In this document: positions 24,039 to 31,836 of the stretch, piece after piece | How the letters are laid out: each line of letters starts with the position of its first letter | Position numbering within the stretch: the first letter of the stretch is position 1 | Assembly: GCA_944350115.1 (NCBI GenBank) | Contig: CALVNZ010000001.1 | Location: 285,378-336,043, forward strand | Direction: 5' to 3' | Length of the DNA: 50,666 bases | Source of the DNA: an uncultured Clostridia bacterium | Lineage (GTDB): Bacteria > Bacillota > Clostridia > Christensenellales > UBA1242 | The notes under the pieces: model-generated | The model's input: the letters and a program-made list of their open reading frames with translations, nothing else | Told to the model about the DNA's origin: nothing | Database searches by the model: none | Made by a program: the position numbers and the translations under genes

Positions 24039-24776
24039 CTATATTTCTGGATAAAGCTGTCCAGCAAAATATTTTCTAGTGAATTCACTGAGTCCAATCT
24101 TTTTTATGAGTTCTTCTCGGTTATATGGGTCAATCGCTTTAATATCTCCAGTCATTTCTTCAAAAGGTGTTCCATAGCAAATAATTGCACTTGGTTTAAT
24201 TTTTTCCATCATTATTTCATAGCCTTCCATAAAACCTTTTTTGTTATCTTCTCTCGTGTAGGTTGATACCGCCACAACTGAACCCTCTTCAACACCATCG
24301 CAAAAGAAATCAAAACAATCATATGAACCCCACGAAATTGTTGGAATTACAAGCATACCTTGTTTTTGCCAAAATGCGCCGCACCAACGATTTTTGAAAA
24401 CACTATCAATCTGTCTAGCAAGTGGCATATCCTTATATGTGCTAAATTCAGGCGTAAGCAAAGCATAATATTGATCTAGTTTTTCAAGTGATTGTTCAGG
24501 TTTTTCATAGACTGTCTCAAAATTCCAATCATAAGTGAAGAAATGAATTGTTTTATTTTTGTTTTCTTCATCATCATTTTTTGTTTTTAAATAACTTAAT
24601 AACTCTATTTTATCCAAGTCAATATTTTGTTTCTTGATTAGTGGTATTCCATATTTTCCACTTTTTTCAAACTCATTTCTCACAAGTTTTTGTTTCTTTT
24701 TTCGCTTTTCTTCTTCATAATCAGTTGTGCTTTCTGTATTAGAAAAAAGCGAATTTAATTGTTCGTTGTTAATCAT
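24039..24776 (-). CDS. DUF4417-family protein
   Basis: The 245-residue protein has a charged N-terminus (EEEKRKKKQKLVRNEFEKSG). The following block matches DUF4417 proteins of Firmicute phages and mobile elements: IPLIKKQNID, IHFFTYDWNFETVYEKPE, LTPEFSTYKDMPLARQI, NRWCGAFWQKQGMLVIPTISWGS, FDFFCDGVEEGSVVAVSTY. The biochemical role is unknown. It is the first gene of the reverse operon, with AAAAGGAG before ATG 24776. The presence of this family supports the idea that 22390-24800 is an acquired cassette. Confidence 0.85.
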   Translation of the reverse strand: MINNEQLNSLFSNTESTTDYEEEKRKKKQKLVRNEFEKSGKYGIPLIKKQNIDLDKIELLSYLKTKNDDEENKNKTIHFFTYDWNFETVYEKPEQSLEKLDQYYALLTPEFSTYKDMPLARQIDSVFKNRWCGAFWQKQGMLVIPTISWGSYDCFDFFCDGVEEGSVVAVSTYTREDNKKGFMEGYEIMMEKIKPSAIICYGTPFEEMTGDIKAIDPYNREELIKKIGLSEFTRKYFAGQLYPEI

Positions 24777-24906
24777 TTTTATTCTCCTTTTATTTTACGT
24801 CTCTTAAAACAAAAAGAGATTAACATTGAAATTTTGCGTTTTCAACGTTTTGTGACATCTTTTTTGATTTTGTTATATAAAATATTTTTGTTTAATAAAA
24901 TACAAT

Positions 24907-25596
24907 ATGAAATTCTTAACAATAAAAAAACGCACGTTGTGTGTTATTTTGGTGGGTATAATTTTAATTTGTTTTGTTGTTGGTGTTTACTATGCCGTCA
25001 AGACAACGAGTTCGCCAAAGGCGGTGTACACTATTGTCATTGATGCGGGACACGGTGGGAAAGATGGAGGGGCGATTGGTAAAATCACAGGAATCTCAGA
25101 AAACGAACTTAATTTGCAGTATGCCGAAACGTTAAAAGAAATTTGCGAAAACATGGGAATAAAAGTTGTCATGACCCGCAGTGATTTAAATGGTTTGTAT
25201 TCTCCGCTTGCAAGCAATAAGAAAAAATCCGATATGCAAAAAAGACAAGAAATTATTGAACAAAGCGGAGCTGATTTGGTCGTCAGTGTTCATATGAATG
25301 CCTTTCCGCTTTCATCTTCTAGGGGCGCGCAAGTTTTTTATGGGCTTGACAATGATTTAGGACAGGTGCTTGCAGAAAAGATACAAGAATCTTTACACGT
25401 TTCGATTGATTATGCAAAAGCCGTGCCAAAAGAAGGAGATTTTTTTATTTTAAACTGCACATCTCTCCCAGGGGCTCTTATTGAGTTTGGTTTTTTATCA
25501 AATGCGGAAGAAGAAAACCTGCTTGTTTCACAAGAGTATAAATATGAAATATGTTTAGCGGTTGCACATGGAATTTTAGAATTTTACGAGATGTAA
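24907..25596 (+). CDS. cwlD: N-acetylmuramoyl-L-alanine amidase, CwlD type
   Basis: The 229-residue protein has one N-terminal membrane helix or signal anchor (about 11-31), then an Amidase_3 zinc hydrolase domain. Catalytic and metal residues are visible: DAGHGGKDGG, the Glu in ISENELNLQ, VVSVHMNAF and IEFGFLSNAEEE. Such enzymes cleave the lactyl-peptide bond of peptidoglycan; CwlD prepares spore-cortex muramic lactam. The spore role is inferred from size and from spoIIE and a Spo0A homologue nearby. No ribosome site precedes ATG 24907; TAAAAT ends 5 nt upstream but lacks a clear -35. A truncated copy lies at 22161 on the other side of the cassette. Confidence 0.88.
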   Translation: MKFLTIKKRTLCVILVGIILICFVVGVYYAVKTTSSPKAVYTIVIDAGHGGKDGGAIGKITGISENELNLQYAETLKEICENMGIKVVMTRSDLNGLYSPLASNKKKSDMQKRQEIIEQSGADLVVSVHMNAFPLSSSRGAQVFYGLDNDLGQVLAEKIQESLHVSIDYAKAVPKEGDFFILNCTSLPGALIEFGFLSNAEEENLLVSQEYKYEICLAVAHGILEFYEM

Positions 25597-25602
25597 AATG
25601 AT

Positions 25603-25630
25603 TTGAAAAAGATTGGCGGTGTGATAAACT
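25603..25630 (+). promoter_or_regulatory. Promoter of the guanylate-kinase-like gene
   Basis: TTGAAA (25603-25608) and TAAACT (25625-25630), spaced 16 nt. The longer in-frame start at 25603 coincides with the -35 box and is therefore not used. Confidence 0.6.
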
Positions 25631-25650
25631 ACTATCAAGGAGAAAAGAAG

Positions 25651-26199
25651 ATGTTGATTATTATGGTAGGTCCTTCTGGCGTTGGTAAAAATGCAGTAAT
25701 AGATTTGTTGAAAAAAAGAAATCCAAAACTATGTTCAATGAAAACTGTTACAACCAGAAAAAAAAGAAAAGTTGAGACAGGACCTTACATATTTGTTAGC
25801 GAAAAAGAGTTTGCCGACAAAATAAAAAAAGGTGAGTTTTTCGAGTATGAAAATGTGCACGCAAATTTAATGTATGGAACGCTTTTGTCTACATTAGAAG
25901 AAGTTAAAACAAGCAAACAAAATTTTATTAAAGACATTGATGTTCATGGTGCAATAAAAATTCAAAAATATTTAGGCAGAAAAATTTGCAAAACTATTTT
26001 TCTTGATGCGCCAGATGATGTGCTTTATACAAGGCTCAAAAATCGTGGCGAAAGCGAAGAAATGATAAAAATCAGAATGAGCAGGTATGAAATGGAAAGA
26101 AAACTAAAAAAGCATTTTGATTTTATTGTTGAAAACATCGATTTAGAAAAAACGGTGAAAAGTATTGAAGATTTTATAGGAACCGAAAATTTGACTTAA
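25651..26199 (+). CDS. Guanylate-kinase-like protein
   Basis: The 182-residue P-loop protein has guanylate-kinase features: GPSGVGKN (P-loop, residues 7-14), VTTRKKRKVE (GMP-binding Arg pair), FEYENVHANLMYGT and LKNRGESEEMIKIRMSRYEME (lid). It should phosphorylate GMP to GDP, or it may be a diverged paralogue. After the P-loop Lys there is Asn, where typical Gmk has Gly or Ser, and the usual LEIEVQGA is replaced by IKDIDVHGA. It is slightly shorter than usual (about 205). ATG 25651 has AAGGAG with suitable spacing. A terminator follows. I cannot see whether another gmk exists in the genome. Confidence 0.8.
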   Translation: MLIIMVGPSGVGKNAVIDLLKKRNPKLCSMKTVTTRKKRKVETGPYIFVSEKEFADKIKKGEFFEYENVHANLMYGTLLSTLEEVKTSKQNFIKDIDVHGAIKIQKYLGRKICKTIFLDAPDDVLYTRLKNRGESEEMIKIRMSRYEMERKLKKHFDFIVENIDLEKTVKSIEDFIGTENLT

Positions 26200-26205
26200 T
26201 ATGAC

Positions 26206-26240
26206 AAAAAGGTCGCTAAAATTCTTACGGCGACTTTTTT
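26206..26240 (+). terminator. Intrinsic terminator upstream of spoIIE
   Basis: AAAAAGGTCGC (26206-26216) pairs with GCGACTTTTTT (26230-26240), allowing one G-T pair. Confidence 0.75.
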
Positions 26241-26273
26241 GTTTGCATTTATAATTTTTCATAGGAGAAAACT

Positions 26274-28568
26274 ATGAAAATTTTTGGCAAAATGATTTAT
26301 TTGATATTAGCAATTTTTTTTGTGGGGTTGTTTTTTGTTTTAGAAAATGCATCAATCGCAGGTGTCATTTTTCCTTTTTCATTTAGCATGATGTTTGCTT
26401 TGGTTTGGGCGAACCAAAAATACTGGCTTGTTTGTCCAGCTTATCTAATCAGTGCTATTGTTGCAAACCATTCATTGGCGGGAGTAGTCAGTGCAATTTG
26501 CTCGGCTGTATTTATTGTTGTGCCTTATTTAATTCATTATTTTTGCAAAAAAGGAATGTCGGTGTGGGAGCTTGTGATTTATTCCGTGTTAAGCCAATCC
26601 GCCCCAATTGCTTTTGCGGCAACTTCAGGGGAAGCAAACGCAGTTTATTATAGCGTGGCAAGCACTTTAATTGGCGTTGTGTTTATGCTCGGGTGCATTA
26701 CTTTGTTCGAAGCAATTTTTGTTAGAGGATGCGCATATAGGTTGTCTGCAATTGAGATGGTCGCAGGAAGCAGTATATTAATGGCGTTAACAGCGGGAAT
26801 GGTTTGTTTTGAAATAAACAGTTTTTCATTTTTAAAACTTTTTGTCAGCTTTTTATTGTTAGCTATAACATATTGTTCAAAAAATTATTATTCTGTTTTT
26901 GTCGCGGCCATATTTGGACTTGGCACTTTGATATCAACAAGCAACCCATTGTATTTAGCTCCGTTTATGTTGTGGGCACTTGCAATTTCACCATTCAAAA
27001 CTTATCGCAAATATTTTTCTGCGATAGCTTTAATATGCTGTGAACTTTTGATTGGTTTTTATTTTAAATTATATCCAGCTTTTGATTGGCTGGCAATACT
27101 TCCAACTGCAATAAGCTCCGTCATATTTATGATAATACCAGACAAAATCTACAATTCTGTCAAAGGGCTTTTTGATCTCAAAGGAGATAGAACAGCGATT
27201 AAAAATGTTGTCAACAGAAACAGAGAAATTTTGCACAGAAGACTTGCTTCGCTTTCCGATGTTTTTGGTGAAATGAACAAAGTTTTTAAAAGTTTGGTAA
27301 AAAAGAATTTAAGTGAAAATGAAGTCAAAAAACTTTTACGTGATGAAGTAATCTCTCGAAATTGTGAAACTTGCCCTGACCGAGCAAGATGCCATAGAAC
27401 TTATCAAGAAGAAACTAACAGGGTTTTAGACGAGTTAATGGACATTGCTTTTGAAAAAGGCAAAGTCACACTTTTAGACATACCAAATTATTTAAACTCA
27501 CGTTGTGGCAGAGTTAACGGAATAATAACCGCCACAAATGGGTTGTGCAAGCAATACAAGTCTTATAGTGGCATGCTTTCAAACATTGACACTTCCAAGC
27601 TTTTAATCGCAGATCAGTTGGGTGGAATTTCTTCCGTCATGAAAAACCTTTCAAAAGAAGTGGATACTGAAATAGCTTTTGACGGAAAAAGAGAGCAAAA
27701 AATTGTTGATGAACTTTTGTTTAACGACATAGTGTGTTCTGACATAGTCGTTTATGAAAAAGATGCACACACTTGTGAAGCATCGCTGGTTGTTCGGAGT
27801 ATGGACGCAGAGCAAATCAAAATCCCAGACATAATTGGTAAAATCTGTAAATCTAAAATGTCTGTGTATGAAAAATTTCCGTCTACGAAACCTGGGTGGA
27901 CGACACTAAGTTTGAAAACTGCGCCAAAAATGGATTGCGTTTTTGCCATTGCTTCACAAACAAAAAATGGCAGTTCATCGAACGGAGACAATCACAGCGT
28001 TTTAAGACTTGATGGTGACAAGTTTATGTTTGCTTTGTGTGATGGAATGGGCAGTGGGGAAGAAGCAGAAAAAACAAGCGAAGTTGCCATTGGCCTTATA
28101 GAAAATTTTTATAAAGCAGGCTTTGAGAGTGACGTTGTTTTGTCAAGTGTCAACAAACTTTTGTCATTACAAAAAGAAGACAAGTTTTCCGCCATCGACG
28201 TTTGTATTTTAGATTTAAAAAATGGTCTTGCAGATTTTATCAAAATGGCATCTCCAGCCTCAATAATAATGTCGTCCGAAAGCTCAAAAATTATAGGAAG
28301 CGAAAACTTGCCGTTGGGGATTATAGACAAAGTTGAACCAGTGACAAAAAAGCTTGTCGTAGGAGATGGAGATAACATAATTTTGATGACTGATGGAGTC
28401 GCTGACAGTTTTGCAAGCGACCAAGCTGTCGAGGATTTTGTCAAAAGTTGCTATTCTTTAAATCCACAAAACATAGCAGACAAAATTCTTGAACAAGCAC
28501 TTGCAAACAATGATGGCAGAGCAAAAGACGATATGAGCGTTTTAGTTGTAAAAGTTTTTAATATTTAA
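26274..28568 (+). CDS. spoIIE: Stage II sporulation protein E (SpoIIE phosphatase)
   Basis: The 764-residue protein has about ten N-terminal membrane helices (residues 1-290). A central region follows with a Cys cluster CETCPDRARCH (about 363-374), then a C-terminal PP2C phosphatase (about 560-764) with GDNHSV, CDGMGSGEEA (about 588) and MTDGVADS (about 705). In known spore formers SpoIIE sits at the asymmetric septum and dephosphorylates SpoIIAA, activating sigma-F in the forespore. The length is near the usual 800 or so. ATAGGAG precedes ATG 26274. A TATAAT lies at 26250-26255 with no clear -35. The spoIIE-tilS order is conserved in Bacillota. Confidence 0.95.
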   Translation: MKIFGKMIYLILAIFFVGLFFVLENASIAGVIFPFSFSMMFALVWANQKYWLVCPAYLISAIVANHSLAGVVSAICSAVFIVVPYLIHYFCKKGMSVWELVIYSVLSQSAPIAFAATSGEANAVYYSVASTLIGVVFMLGCITLFEAIFVRGCAYRLSAIEMVAGSSILMALTAGMVCFEINSFSFLKLFVSFLLLAITYCSKNYYSVFVAAIFGLGTLISTSNPLYLAPFMLWALAISPFKTYRKYFSAIALICCELLIGFYFKLYPAFDWLAILPTAISSVIFMIIPDKIYNSVKGLFDLKGDRTAIKNVVNRNREILHRRLASLSDVFGEMNKVFKSLVKKNLSENEVKKLLRDEVISRNCETCPDRARCHRTYQEETNRVLDELMDIAFEKGKVTLLDIPNYLNSRCGRVNGIITATNGLCKQYKSYSGMLSNIDTSKLLIADQLGGISSVMKNLSKEVDTEIAFDGKREQKIVDELLFNDIVCSDIVVYEKDAHTCEASLVVRSMDAEQIKIPDIIGKICKSKMSVYEKFPSTKPGWTTLSLKTAPKMDCVFAIASQTKNGSSSNGDNHSVLRLDGDKFMFALCDGMGSGEEAEKTSEVAIGLIENFYKAGFESDVVLSSVNKLLSLQKEDKFSAIDVCILDLKNGLADFIKMASPASIIMSSESSKIIGSENLPLGIIDKVEPVTKKLVVGDGDNIILMTDGVADSFASDQAVEDFVKSCYSLNPQNIADKILEQALANNDGRAKDDMSVLVVKVFNI

Positions 28569-28582
28569 TTTTAGAATAAGTC

Positions 28583-28611
28583 TTGATTTAAACTGCATAA
28601 TTGTGTATAAT
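28583..28611 (+). promoter_or_regulatory. tilS promoter
   Basis: TTGATT (28583-28588), 17 nt, TATAAT (28606-28611). Confidence 0.75.
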
Positions 28612-28632
28612 TTCAAAACGTGGGGTTAAATT

Positions 28633-29961
28633 ATGCAGAACATTTTAAATTTTATTCAAAAAAACAAACTCATATCTCCGGGAGAGAGAATTGGCGTAGG
28701 AGTTAGTGGTGGAAGCGATTCAATGGCGCTTTTGCATTTTTTAAGTCAAAATGCAGAAAAGCTTGACATTGAAGTAATAGCAATACACATTGATCATGGA
28801 ATAAGAGAAGAGTCCAGAGATGAGGCAAATTTTGTAATTTCGAAATGTAAAGAAATGGGCGTGCGTGCGTATAAGTTTAGAATAGAAGCATTAAAACTAG
28901 CAAAAGAAAAAGGTTTAAGTGTTGAAACTGCCGCACGAGAGGGGCGTTATGCTATTTTCGAATCTTTGTTTAAAAAAGATGTGGTAGACAAAATTGCGCT
29001 AGCACATCATTTAAGCGATCAAGCAGAAACAATTTTAATGCATATTTTTAGAGGTTCGGGCATGTCTGGCGCGAGAGGAATGGAGCCTATCAGAGACGGC
29101 AAGTATATCCGACCTATGCTAACAACATCAAAAGAAGAAATATTAGATTATGCTAACTTCAACAATTTGGACTATGTTGAAGATGCATCGAACAGCGATG
29201 TGACATATTCAAGAAACTTTTTAAGAAATGTTGTTTTGCCACAGGTTTCAAAAAAATGGCCAGGCGCTATTAAGGCGGTTTGTCAATTTGGTGAAACGTT
29301 GAAAGAAGACGACGAATATATCAATTCACAAGTTTTTGATGACGCTGTTATCTACGATGAAAAAGAAGCAAAAATACCTTTAAGTTATTTTCTATACAAA
29401 AAACCAATTATTTCAAGGATGATTATTAAAGTTTTGAAAAACATTGGCGTTAAGATTGATTTTGAAAGAAAGCATATAGATTTAATTTATGCTCTTGCTA
29501 CAAATGGTGAAACGGGGAAAAAACTTTCGCTTCCTTTTGATGTGGTTGCGATTAAGGAATATGATTACCTTACGCTGTTTAACAAAAAAGTTGAAATTCC
29601 GGATTTTAACTGCGAATTTAAGTGTGGCGAATATGATGTCCCTAATATGGGAAAAATGATTGTTAAGCGGGTTAAAGATTTTTCACCTAAAGAGGGCGTT
29701 ATTTACATTGATTATAGAAAGGTGCCTAAAACTGCAGTTTGGAGATTTAGAGAAGATGGGGACGTGTTCACAAAATTTGGCGGAGGCACAAAAAAGCTTA
29801 AATCGTTTTTAATTGACAAAAAAATTCCACAAAGGAAAAGAGCATTTTTGCCAGTTTTAGCAGATGGGAATAATATTTTAGCAATAGCAGGTGTTGAAAT
29901 TTCTGAAAGCGTCAAAATTGAAAATGTTCCTACTGGTTATAGCGTAGAATTTCACATTTAA
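28633..29961 (+). CDS. tilS: tRNA(Ile)-lysidine synthase
   Basis: The 442-residue enzyme modifies the wobble C of tRNA-Ile(CAU) to lysidine using ATP and lysine, so that it reads AUA codons, which are frequent in this AT-rich genome. The N-terminal PP-loop is SGGSDS (residues 25-30), followed by IHIDHGIREESRDEANF, AAREGRYAIFE and LAHHLSDQAETILMHIFRGSG. The C-terminal TilS domains include KLKSFLIDKKIPQRKRAFLPVL. Length fits the family. ATG 28633 has GTGGGG and its own promoter. It lies directly after spoIIE. Confidence 0.95.
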   Translation: MQNILNFIQKNKLISPGERIGVGVSGGSDSMALLHFLSQNAEKLDIEVIAIHIDHGIREESRDEANFVISKCKEMGVRAYKFRIEALKLAKEKGLSVETAAREGRYAIFESLFKKDVVDKIALAHHLSDQAETILMHIFRGSGMSGARGMEPIRDGKYIRPMLTTSKEEILDYANFNNLDYVEDASNSDVTYSRNFLRNVVLPQVSKKWPGAIKAVCQFGETLKEDDEYINSQVFDDAVIYDEKEAKIPLSYFLYKKPIISRMIIKVLKNIGVKIDFERKHIDLIYALATNGETGKKLSLPFDVVAIKEYDYLTLFNKKVEIPDFNCEFKCGEYDVPNMGKMIVKRVKDFSPKEGVIYIDYRKVPKTAVWRFREDGDVFTKFGGGTKKLKSFLIDKKIPQRKRAFLPVLADGNNILAIAGVEISESVKIENVPTGYSVEFHI

Positions 29962-29995
29962 GAATAAAATTAGTTTTTAATGACACAATAAACCC

Positions 29996-31342
29996 ATGAA
30001 GACAAACATGTGGCAAAATTGTGATGAAAAAAAATTAAATGAAATAGACTTGTTTGCAGAAGACTACAAGTCTTTTTTATTTGAAAGTAAAACTGAAAGA
30101 GAATGCATAAAGTTTTTTTCTAAACTTTTATCAACAAACGGATTTTTAAATTTAAACGATTTAATTAATCAACAAAAACAACTCAAAACAGGTGACAAAG
30201 TTTTTGTTATAAACATGAACAAAGCGCTCGTAGCTTTTGTCGTTGGCAAACAGCCGATTGAAAAAGGAATGAACATTTTATGTGCACACATCGATAGTCC
30301 AAGGCTTGACTTAAAAAGTAATCCTATATATGAAGGTTCCGGATTTTGCATGTTTGACACGCATTATTATGGTGGAATAAAGAAATATCAATGGACAACT
30401 TTGCCACTGGCTTTGCATGGGCTTGTTTGTAAAAAAGATGGAAGTAAAATTGACATAAAAATAGGAGAAGACGATTATGACCCAGTTTTTGGCGTAACAG
30501 ATCTGCTTCCACATCTTTCTGACAAACAAAAAGCGGTTGACATAAAAGGCGAGCAGTTAAATCTTATAGTGGGTGGGAAAGCAGAAAATGGCTCTGTTAA
30601 AGCGACTGTCATAAATATTTTGCAAAAGATTGGAATTGAAGAAGACGATTTTGCATCTGCAGAAATTGAAGTTGTGCCAGCAGGAAAGCCAAGAGATTTT
30701 GGCTTTGATAAAAGCATGATTATGGGTTATGGTCATGATGATCGCAGTTGTGCGTTTGCCATAGCACGAGCCATGATGAACTGTTCAACACCTGAAAAAA
30801 CCGCCGCCATAATTTTGGTTGATAAAGAGGAAACGGGTTCGCTGGGAGCAACGGGTATGAAAAGTCGTTTTTTTGAAAATATGGTTGCGGAAGTGATGAA
30901 ACTTGCTGGAGAATACAACGAGCTTTCTTTTAAACGAGCTTTAAATAAAAGTCAGGTCATATCTTGCGATGTAACTGCCGGATTTGATCCAAACTGGCCA
31001 GATTCTTCGAACAAAAAAACAGAAGCGTTTTTGTCAAGAGGAATTGCTTTTTGTAAATATACAGGCAGCAAGGGAAAGGCAGACTCAAATGATGCCAACC
31101 CTGAATATATTGCAAAATTAAGAAAAATCATGGATGAAAATAACATAGCCTACCAATTTACAGAAATGGGAAAAGTTGATGTTGGTGGCGGTGGAACGAT
31201 TGCTTATATATTGGCTGAATACGGAATGGAAGTTATTGATGCAGGTCTCCCTGTTTTATCAATGCATGCGCCGTGGGAAGTAATTTCAAAGTTTGATTTA
31301 TATGAAAATTTTCTTTTTTATAAACTATTTTTAGAGCAATAA
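29996..31342 (+). CDS. M18-family aminopeptidase
   Basis: The 448-residue cytoplasmic metallo-aminopeptidase is of the aspartyl-aminopeptidase (M18) family. The two-zinc site can be seen in LCAHIDSPRLDLK (His98), YGHDDRSCAF (bridging Asp), DKEETGSLGATG (catalytic Glu pair) and SMHAPWEVISKFD (His near the C-terminus). It removes N-terminal residues, typically acidic ones, from peptides. The length is typical. It begins 34 nt after tilS, but no ribosome site is visible before ATG 29996, nor before the next in-frame ATG at 30008, so the start is less certain. A terminator follows. Confidence 0.92.
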   Translation: MKTNMWQNCDEKKLNEIDLFAEDYKSFLFESKTERECIKFFSKLLSTNGFLNLNDLINQQKQLKTGDKVFVINMNKALVAFVVGKQPIEKGMNILCAHIDSPRLDLKSNPIYEGSGFCMFDTHYYGGIKKYQWTTLPLALHGLVCKKDGSKIDIKIGEDDYDPVFGVTDLLPHLSDKQKAVDIKGEQLNLIVGGKAENGSVKATVINILQKIGIEEDDFASAEIEVVPAGKPRDFGFDKSMIMGYGHDDRSCAFAIARAMMNCSTPEKTAAIILVDKEETGSLGATGMKSRFFENMVAEVMKLAGEYNELSFKRALNKSQVISCDVTAGFDPNWPDSSNKKTEAFLSRGIAFCKYTGSKGKADSNDANPEYIAKLRKIMDENNIAYQFTEMGKVDVGGGGTIAYILAEYGMEVIDAGLPVLSMHAPWEVISKFDLYENFLFYKLFLEQ

Positions 31343-31345
31343 AAA

Positions 31346-31378
31346 AAAGCTGTTTTATCAACAGCTTTATTTTTTTTG
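31346..31378. terminator. Terminator between convergent genes
   Basis: AAAGCTGTT (31346-31354) pairs with AACAGCTTT (31360-31368), with A and T runs. Confidence 0.85.
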
Positions 31379-31570
31379 AAAATCTTTTCCGTTTATTAAA
31401 TAATCGATTGAAACATTGAAAAGTTTGCTCATGGCATTTAATGTAGCAAAGCTTGGCTCTCTTTTCCCATTTTCATAGTATGACAAAGCCTCTCTTGAAA
31501 TGTTAAGTTTTGTCGCCACATAGAGTTGATTAAATCCTTTTTGTTTTCTTATTTGTTTTAAACCTTTCAT
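31367..31570 (-). CDS. XRE-family helix-turn-helix regulator
   Basis: The 67-residue protein is a single HTH_3 (Cro/C1-type) domain: LKQIRKQKGFNQLYVATKLNISREALSYYENGKREPSFATLNAMSKLFNVSIDYLI is the classic five-helix layout (its recognition helix is around REALSYYENG). It lacks any effector domain and could act as a simple dimeric repressor. GGAAAGGA precedes ATG 31570. Its upstream region contains a TATAAT (reverse strand, 31610-31615) and two 0A-box-like elements between that and the start codon. lemA is divergent, 266 bp away. Confidence 0.92.
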   Translation of the reverse strand: MKGLKQIRKQKGFNQLYVATKLNISREALSYYENGKREPSFATLNAMSKLFNVSIDYLINGKDFQKK

Positions 31571-31836
31571 AGTCCTTTCCGTTTTGTCGAAAATTGTCGT
31601 TTCACTTGAATTATAGTAACATTTTGAGCGCGCATTATTTGTAACAACATGTCACCGCTAAAACATAAAAGATTGAGAAGCCTACGTAATATAAATATGT
31701 TTGACAAAACTTTAAAAAAAATACATTAAACAAAACAAAAATAAAAATTGACAAATACCATGTATTTTTGATTGGAGATTTTTTTTAAAAATAGTAAAAT
31801 AATATAAAGCATAAAACTTTTGATAGGAGGTGTTAA
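31571..31836. other. Divergent intergenic region (XRE / lemA)
   Basis: This AT-rich region holds the XRE gene promoter and 0A-like boxes on the left. Two TTGACA hexamers (31701-31706, 31748-31753) lack good -10 partners. A likely lemA promoter is TTGGAG (31772-31777), 17 nt, TAAAAT (31795-31800). An inverted repeat AAATAC-CAT-GTATTT spans 31753-31767. No convincing gene is present. Confidence 0.5.
31583..31599 (+). promoter_or_regulatory. Two tandem 0A-box-like elements
   Basis: TTTGTCGAA (31583-31591) is followed by TTGTCG (31594-31599), 11 bp apart, i.e. about one helical turn. They lie between the predicted -10 box (31610-31615, reverse strand) and the ATG of the XRE gene. The first is a full match to the Spo0A consensus. 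Binding here would tend to repress. Confidence 0.4.

Noticed and set aside
25603-25650. Longer start of the guanylate-kinase-like gene
   Set aside because: The first codon coincides with a -35 box, and a strong ribosome site precedes ATG 25651.
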